64,000 nt of DNA from Sphingobacterium sp. N143 (lineage in GTDB: Bacteria > Bacteroidota > Bacteroidia > Sphingobacteriales > Sphingobacteriaceae): the NCBI RefSeq assembly GCF_030325625.1, contig NZ_JACAIS010000011.1, positions 170,362 through 234,361 of the forward strand, in the 5' to 3' direction. Below the pieces are notes generated by a model. It saw nothing but the letters and a program-made list of their open reading frames with translations. It ran no database searches and was not told the DNA's origin. Shown in pieces: positions 59,757-64,000 of this stretch. The position numbers were made by a program, and so were the translations under genes. Each line of letters begins with the position of its first letter. The first letter of the stretch is position 1.

Positions 59757-60341
59757 ATGAAACGATCCATCTTAGCATACGGACACCATATCTTAAAACA
59801 GGAATGCAACGACATCGAAAAGGATTATCCTGAATTGGATAAATTAATTGCCGATATGTGGGAAACTATGGAAAATGCCAATGGTTGCGGATTGGCATCA
59901 CCACAGATAGGACTTCCAATTAAATTGTTTATCGTGGACAGTAAATCCACTTTTGATAACCTCGGAGAAGAAGACAGAAAGTTTTATTTCCCCCAAGATG
60001 ATAAAGGCATAATGGAAACTTTTATCAATGCCAAAATCATCCAACGGTCTGAAGAGCTTTGGGAAGACGAAGAGGGCTGTTTAAGTATCCCAAATTTATT
60101 CTACAAAGTAAAGCGGAATTGGGCGATAACGATTGAATATTATAATCGGAATTTTGAAAAGCAAATCCGTACATTCAGTGGAACAACCGCGCGAATGATA
60201 CAGCACGAATACGACCATACCGAGGGAGTTCTCTATCTCGATTATCTCAAGCCTTTGACAAAAAGGCTTATGGCTTCCAAACTTCAAAAAATCCTAAAAG
60301 GTCAAATTGTACCAGCCTATCCCATGAACTTTATACGATAG
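59757..60341 (+). CDS. def: Peptide deformylase
   Basis: A 194-residue metalloenzyme with all three signature motifs: 'GCGLASPQIGLPIKLF' (motif 1, GxGLaapQ), 'EEGCLSIPNLF' (motif 2, with metal-binding Cys) and 'QHEYDHTEGVLYLD' (motif 3, HExxH). It removes the N-formyl group from nascent proteins. A short internal insert ('NLGEEDRKFYFPQDDKGI') sets it apart from the common form, and the genomic setting among regulators suggests an additional, not the housekeeping, copy. That second point is inference. Confidence 0.92.
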   Translation: MKRSILAYGHHILKQECNDIEKDYPELDKLIADMWETMENANGCGLASPQIGLPIKLFIVDSKSTFDNLGEEDRKFYFPQDDKGIMETFINAKIIQRSEELWEDEEGCLSIPNLFYKVKRNWAITIEYYNRNFEKQIRTFSGTTARMIQHEYDHTEGVLYLDYLKPLTKRLMASKLQKILKGQIVPAYPMNFIR

Positions 60342-60564
60342 GAAAAGCAACCATTTTAAACATACTTATTTATGATAAATATTAGAAATGCCGACATAGA
60401 TGAGAGTCCTCGACAGTATTCCTATGACTACAGTTCCTTTTCCTACCGACAGATTTGCCGTTACAGTATTTCGCGGAATTATAAAAAACAAAATAGAAAC
60501 AGAAAACGTAACTGGCCGAGTAGAGCGTCATGTGGCAAACAGTATTTGTAATTATTGCTCCATA

Positions 60565-61698
60565 CTAAACCAAACTCCGGAGGTCATTATCTTCAATAAA
60601 ACGTTTCTGATCTGCCAAAACAAGAAATCGGCTATAGATATTTTCAAAATGTTCAGCTGGGAAATCTATTTCCATACTTTTTAACCGATCTTTTAATGCT
60701 GCACGTCCACTCCTGGCGGATAAAAACAATTCAGGCAACTTCCCTCCTATGATTTGGGGATCAATAATTTCATAGTTTCGACGGTCTTTCAGCACGCCAT
60801 CCTGGTGGATGCCGGAGGAATGCGCAAAAGCGTTTTTCCCAACAATGGCCTTATTGGCCTGTACAGGGTTTGACATTGCCCGTTCTACCATACTACTCAG
60901 TTCCACAATATATTTCGGATCAATTTCGGTCGCAATCCCTAGATTTTCTTTTACAATGAGTGTCAAAATAATTTCTTCCAAGGCAGCATTTCCAGCACGT
61001 TCGCCCACACCATTAATCGTTCCTTCCACCTGAAGTGCACCCGCCATTAGCCCAGCAATACTATTGGCTGTGGCCATACCTAAATCATTATGACAATGGA
61101 CAGAAAGAATTGCGTTCTCTTTTTCCCTTCTATTTTGGTTCACATAGGCTATCTTTTCAAAGTACTCAAAGGGTGTACAAAAACCATTGGTATCAGGAAG
61201 ATTGACAACTTTCGCGCCCGCTTCAACCACCGTATCGGTCATTTGAACCAAAAAATCATTGTCTGCGCGGCCAGCATCTTCGGCAAAAAATTGTACTTCA
61301 TCACATTTATCCGACGCATAAGCCACCATTTCATAAGCTTTCGCCAAGATCACCTCTCGCGTGGTATTAAACTTATGTTTAATATGAATGTCCGATGTTC
61401 CGATTCCGAGCTGAATCCGTGCCACCTTGGCCTTACCCAAGGCTGAAGAGGCCTCTTCAATATCTTTCTTATTGGCCCGGGCTAATGCACAAACAGTTGC
61501 CTTTTTCACCAGTTTAGAAACCTCTGTTACTGCCTTAAAATCTCCAGGTGAACTTATTGGAAACCCTGCCTCTATCACATCTACCCCCATTGCATCGAGT
61601 TTTTCAGCAATTTCTAATTTATCATTCAGTGTCAACTGGCAGCCCGGTCCCTGCTCTCCATCACGTAAAGTAGTATCGAAAATCTTAACTTGTTTCAT
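60565..61698 (-). CDS. leuA: 2-isopropylmalate synthase, short form
   Basis: A 377-residue enzyme from the ATG at 61698. The HMGL-like TIM barrel is complete: 'IFDTTLRDGEQGPGCQL' at the N-terminus, 'VNLPDTNGFCTPFEY', the metal site 'LSVHCHNDLGMATANS', and 'GTINGVGERAGNAALEEII'. A helical subdomain follows ('NAFAHSSGIHQDGVLKDRRNYEI'), but the C-terminal leucine-binding regulatory domain of the longer (about 500-residue) LeuA is missing. It condenses acetyl-CoA with 2-oxoisovalerate in leucine synthesis; a related activity such as homocitrate or citramalate synthase cannot be excluded. It is divergent from the AraC gene. Confidence 0.85.
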   Translation of the reverse strand: MKQVKIFDTTLRDGEQGPGCQLTLNDKLEIAEKLDAMGVDVIEAGFPISSPGDFKAVTEVSKLVKKATVCALARANKKDIEEASSALGKAKVARIQLGIGTSDIHIKHKFNTTREVILAKAYEMVAYASDKCDEVQFFAEDAGRADNDFLVQMTDTVVEAGAKVVNLPDTNGFCTPFEYFEKIAYVNQNRREKENAILSVHCHNDLGMATANSIAGLMAGALQVEGTINGVGERAGNAALEEIILTLIVKENLGIATEIDPKYIVELSSMVERAMSNPVQANKAIVGKNAFAHSSGIHQDGVLKDRRNYEIIDPQIIGGKLPELFLSARSGRAALKDRLKSMEIDFPAEHFENIYSRFLVLADQKRFIEDNDLRSLV

Positions 61699-61719
61699 CT
61701 TCAACTTATTTTTATAATT

Positions 61720-61754
61720 CAAAAGTACCGGAACTACAGAATTTAATATATTTG
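61720..61754. promoter_or_regulatory. Divergent promoters between leuA and the AraC gene
   Basis: On the minus strand TACTTTTG (61727-61720) fits TAnnTTTG, 21 bases before leuA. On the plus strand TATATTTG (61747-61754) fits it, 25 bases before the AraC ATG. The two boxes are only 19 bases apart, so binding of the regulator here could affect both genes. Confidence 0.55.
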
Positions 61755-61779
61755 AAAATAAAACAATTGTTATTCAATA

Positions 61780-62556
61780 ATGCCAAAATCCACCATTCCC
61801 TTCGTTCATTGTGCCCAGAACTTCCCCGATGGCACAATTGAATTACGTAACTATGGACAATTCAATACGGAAATGCATGCTCATGAACAGGTACAGCTAC
61901 TTAGCCCAACAAATGGTACCCTCTTTATCTATACCGAAAAAGCCAGTTTCTGTGTACCAAGTACTTTCTATGTATATATCCCAGCACATGTCCCACACAA
62001 ACTCATTTCCCGTTCTCAGCAACTGTCACTAAAAACCATTTTTGTGGATATGAACAATATGCACGAGGAAGTTAAGGTGTATCCATCAAATGAATTGTTG
62101 AATCATTTTTTGATTTTTGGCCAGCGGCATTGGAAGCTGAAAGACCACGACACGATGACAAGATCTACTTTGGAAGCCTTCAAGTCTATGCTCCCGATAC
62201 TATTGGCAAAACCGATCCTGCTACAAATCACGCCGGCAAAAAGTGAATTGATGATCCAGGTAAGCACGTATATCCTCCAACACCTCGACAATAAATTATC
62301 AATCGCTGAGATCAGTGCTAATTTTTTTCTATCGGAGCGAACACTTTTCAGGCAGTTTAAGGAAGAAATGCAGATCACCATATTCCAGTTCATAAAACAG
62401 CACCGGCTTCTAAAGGCACTTCAATTATTGGAAAATAAGGATATGCATATCGCTGAAATTGTCTATCAAGTTGGGTATGAAAGCGTACCTAACTTTTCCA
62501 ATCTATTTAAGGAATATTTTGGGCTGTCACCTCAGCAGTATAGGGCAAGACTATAA
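61780..62556 (+). CDS. AraC-family transcriptional regulator
   Basis: A 258-residue regulator. The N-terminal cupin-like sensor has 'NTEMHAHEQVQLLSPTNGTLFI' and 'TFYVYIPAHVPHKL'. The C-terminal AraC domain has two HTH motifs ('LSIAEISANFFLSERTLFRQF' and 'MHIAEIVYQVGYESVPNFSN'), followed by 'FKEYFGLSPQQYRARL'. Size and layout are standard. It is divergent from leuA, with both promoters packed into the 81-base gap, so regulation of leuA or of itself is plausible, as inference. Confidence 0.92.
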   Translation: MPKSTIPFVHCAQNFPDGTIELRNYGQFNTEMHAHEQVQLLSPTNGTLFIYTEKASFCVPSTFYVYIPAHVPHKLISRSQQLSLKTIFVDMNNMHEEVKVYPSNELLNHFLIFGQRHWKLKDHDTMTRSTLEAFKSMLPILLAKPILLQITPAKSELMIQVSTYILQHLDNKLSIAEISANFFLSERTLFRQFKEEMQITIFQFIKQHRLLKALQLLENKDMHIAEIVYQVGYESVPNFSNLFKEYFGLSPQQYRARL

Positions 62557-62566
62557 TTGATGTTAA

Positions 62567-62603
62567 AAAAAACTTGGACGAAACTGGTGCTGACTAGTTT
62601 TTT
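62567..62603. terminator. Probable bidirectional terminator
   Basis: AAAAAACT (62567-62574) and AGTTTTTT (62596-62603) pair across a 21-base loop, with extra A's and T's flanking, between the convergent genes ending at 62556 and 62602. Confidence 0.5.
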
Positions 62604-63300
62604 ATAATCTTTTCCAAATTTCCTCTACAACATATTCAGACTTAGGTAACTGATATTTGACTATCAGTGTCTTATTATCTTTACTAATAACATAAAAGAG
62701 GATATTTTTTATACCTTCTAATTTTTTAATATCCGCACCAACTACGCTTTCATTAATCTGATTTTCAAATGCAGTGTAATTACCTTTCATAATTTCTTTA
62801 TCATTGAGCGATACATGAAAGGAGCCATCAGCTGTATATTCTTTTAGATTTGCGGGAACACTTTTGGCACTCTTACGCTCTTCCTTTCCTCTCTTATTTA
62901 TTTTCAATGCATTTGCGCCTGTCAAAACCCATTTTCCTAATATCAACTTATCTGAATCAATATTGACGACGACTTCTTCTAATTCGGTGGGGTTTTTAGG
63001 GCGTACTAAAATGGTATTTGTACCTTCAGCAAGTCCAGACACCATAATATTTTTATGATTGTAGTTCAAATGAGAAATACGCAGTGTACGGCTTGTGGTT
63101 TCTCCAATAACTGCAATACCTTTTTCATTACTTACCGTACCGTTATTTTCATCTGCGAGGAAAACACTAGCATTTGCGATTGGGGCTTTTGTTAAAGAGT
63201 CAAGAAGTATAATTTCAATTTTTTGGGCATAGGACATACTAACCGAAATAATACAGAAAAATATAAAAAGGAATATGTTGCTTAAAGAAGAAGATTTCAT
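62602..63300 (-). CDS. Secreted CarboxypepD-reg-like domain protein
   Basis: A 232-residue protein with a signal peptide ('FIFFCIISVSMSYAQ'). Residues about 25-110 form a CarboxypepD-reg/DUF4480-like beta sandwich ('IEIILLDSLTKAPIANASVFLADENNGTVSNEKGIAVI', 'TLRISHLNYNHKNIMV', 'ELEEVVVNI'), the same domain that opens SusC proteins. The rest is a lipocalin-like beta domain ('YTADGSFHVSLNDKEIMKGNYTAFENQINESVV'). No barrel follows, so it is a stand-alone periplasmic or surface protein. It lies 30 bases after the M50-type gene on the same strand and may be cotranscribed. Confidence 0.7.
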   Translation of the reverse strand: MKSSSLSNIFLFIFFCIISVSMSYAQKIEIILLDSLTKAPIANASVFLADENNGTVSNEKGIAVIGETTSRTLRISHLNYNHKNIMVSGLAEGTNTILVRPKNPTELEEVVVNIDSDKLILGKWVLTGANALKINKRGKEERKSAKSVPANLKEYTADGSFHVSLNDKEIMKGNYTAFENQINESVVGADIKKLEGIKNILFYVISKDNKTLIVKYQLPKSEYVVEEIWKRL

Positions 63301-63330
63301 GTAATTAGGGTTTAAAATATAGTAAATTAT

Positions 63331-63939
63331 TTATGTTGTTTTTTTAAGCTTTCTTTTATTTGAAATCATTTGATATATATACTTTATTAGTAAATAATAA
63401 AAAACTGAAGATGGAAGGATATGCAACAAATCTTTGAGAGAAAAATAGTGATTTAAATACATATTTCGAAAAAGTTCGAATAATTTTATTGGAAAAAGAA
63501 ATGTTGCCTCTGGGTTTTTAATCAAAATAATAAATAGAAACCAAGCTAAAAAAGTATAGCTTATACAACTATACAAAATAAGTAGTATATCGGAAAAATT
63601 TACTTTTGTAGGCTTGAGTCTGATTAAATTTGAGAAAAATTCAGACATCTTTTTTCTGCTATATTTATAAATATCTGTTTTCCCAGTTATGTCAGTAACG
63701 ATCCAAAAGCCATCACTCCTGGGGAAAAATGGGTTCAAATTGAATAAAGATGATACAAAGATTATCAATGCTATCAATAATATAATGTCGTTATTGAAAA
63801 TAATGCTATATAGTAATAGCATACTACAGAATATTAATTCAAAATATATACCAGCGAGATTAACAATAATTCGCTCTTTTGTTTTTAATCGCCAAATATC
63901 AGTAACATCAGCGAAGTAAACAGTGTAAATCGTCAGCAA
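63331..63939 (-). pseudogene. M50-type membrane metalloprotease, N-terminal part missing
   Basis: The frame encodes about 202 residues with five hydrophobic helices and starts after a stop without an ATG. 'IYTVYFADVTDIWRLKTKERIIVNLAGIYFE' and 'LNPFFPRSDGFWIVTDITG' match the second half of peptide-export M50 proteases, whose late Asp metal ligand is in the 'DGfw' motif. The HExxH helix that should precede is absent. The frame breaks near 63935, where the sequence reads TGTCCACTTTTTGC on the minus strand. The gene is probably cut there by an insertion or deletion extending beyond the window. Confidence 0.6.
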
Positions 63940-64000
63940 AAAGTGGACACGTTAATTTAAAATCATAAGGAGTGTTTTCATCAAAAAGCATTAGATTTAA
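63940..64000. other. Right window edge, possible insertion-element end
   Basis: The last 60 bases do not continue the M50 gene in frame. The junction sequence AAAAAGTGGACACG (63939-63952) recalls termini of some IS3-like elements, but one end only is visible and no transposase can be read, so this is a weak call. Confidence 0.25.

Noticed and set aside
60400..60684. Plus-strand 94-codon frame overlapping the end of leuA
   Set aside because: Its second half is antisense to leuA and the first half has no domain; an alternative ATG at 60372 gives a short GNAT-like start that soon stops.
1..64000. CRISPR arrays, tRNA and rRNA genes
   Set aside because: I looked for regularly spaced repeats, cloverleaf arms with a T-loop consensus and conserved rRNA segments, and saw none.

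Overview
The window comes from a Bacteroidota chromosome, most likely Sphingobacterium or a close relative. Signs of this are two SusC/SusD outer-membrane pairs, LytTR/GHKL two-component genes, DUF6266/DUF5675/DUF6520-type small genes, near absence of Shine-Dalgarno sites, and several TAnnTTTG -7 promoter boxes. I saw no rRNA, tRNA, CRISPR array or complete insertion sequence.

Layout. 1-5.4 kb: housekeeping genes (AraC tail, DinB, DUF1330-like, DUF389, and a KtrB/KtrA potassium uptake pair). 5.5-7.8 kb: a minus-strand operon of two DUF6266-type genes, a DUF5675 gene and two tiny genes, one of them a 57-residue membrane protein, behind a textbook promoter and a perfect palindrome. 8.2-12.8 kb: a minus-strand operon that reads as a possible peptide signalling or RiPP locus: a 41-codon Cys/Trp-tailed peptide, an attenuator-like hairpin, a divergent acyltransferase, a four-helix GHKL sensor, a LytTR regulator and an HTH protein. 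13.2-19.9 kb: a nutrient-uptake locus (DUF6520-like peptide, SusD, SusC, TlpA-like thioredoxin protein).

20.8-38.5 kb is an AT-rich defence island and the most interesting part. A seven-gene minus-strand operon starts with a cysteine desulfurase, a DUF4007 protein, a P-loop ATPase and a PAPS-reductase-like enzyme, matching the SspABCD DNA phosphorothioation set. Without a break it continues into a protein with two GHKL ATPase domains, a receiver-domain protein and an unknown protein. Facing it is a plus-strand set: HNH nuclease, second GHKL ATPase, GIY-YIG nuclease and a DndB-like DGQHR protein. I did not see SspE, SspFGH or DndFGH. The reading I favour is a phosphorothioation system with non-standard, GHKL-based sensing and restriction arms.

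38.7-48.3 kb is accessory: small membrane proteins, a NUDIX enzyme, a lipase-like hydrolase, a metzincin-motif lipoprotein, and two pairs that look like toxin/immunity units. 48.6-53.4 kb is a second SusC/SusD pair. 53.5-57.1 kb holds gnd-zwf-pgl (oxidative pentose phosphate pathway). Just upstream of gnd lies a 115-bp, 4-mismatch copy of part of the membrane gene at 42.3 kb. 57.4-60.3 kb has a broken Crp-family gene, a siderophore-interacting protein, an intact Crp-family gene and an extra peptide deformylase. 60.6-62.6 kb is a short leuA divergent from an AraC regulator. The right end has a CarboxypepD-reg-like protein and an M50-type membrane protease missing its N-terminal part.
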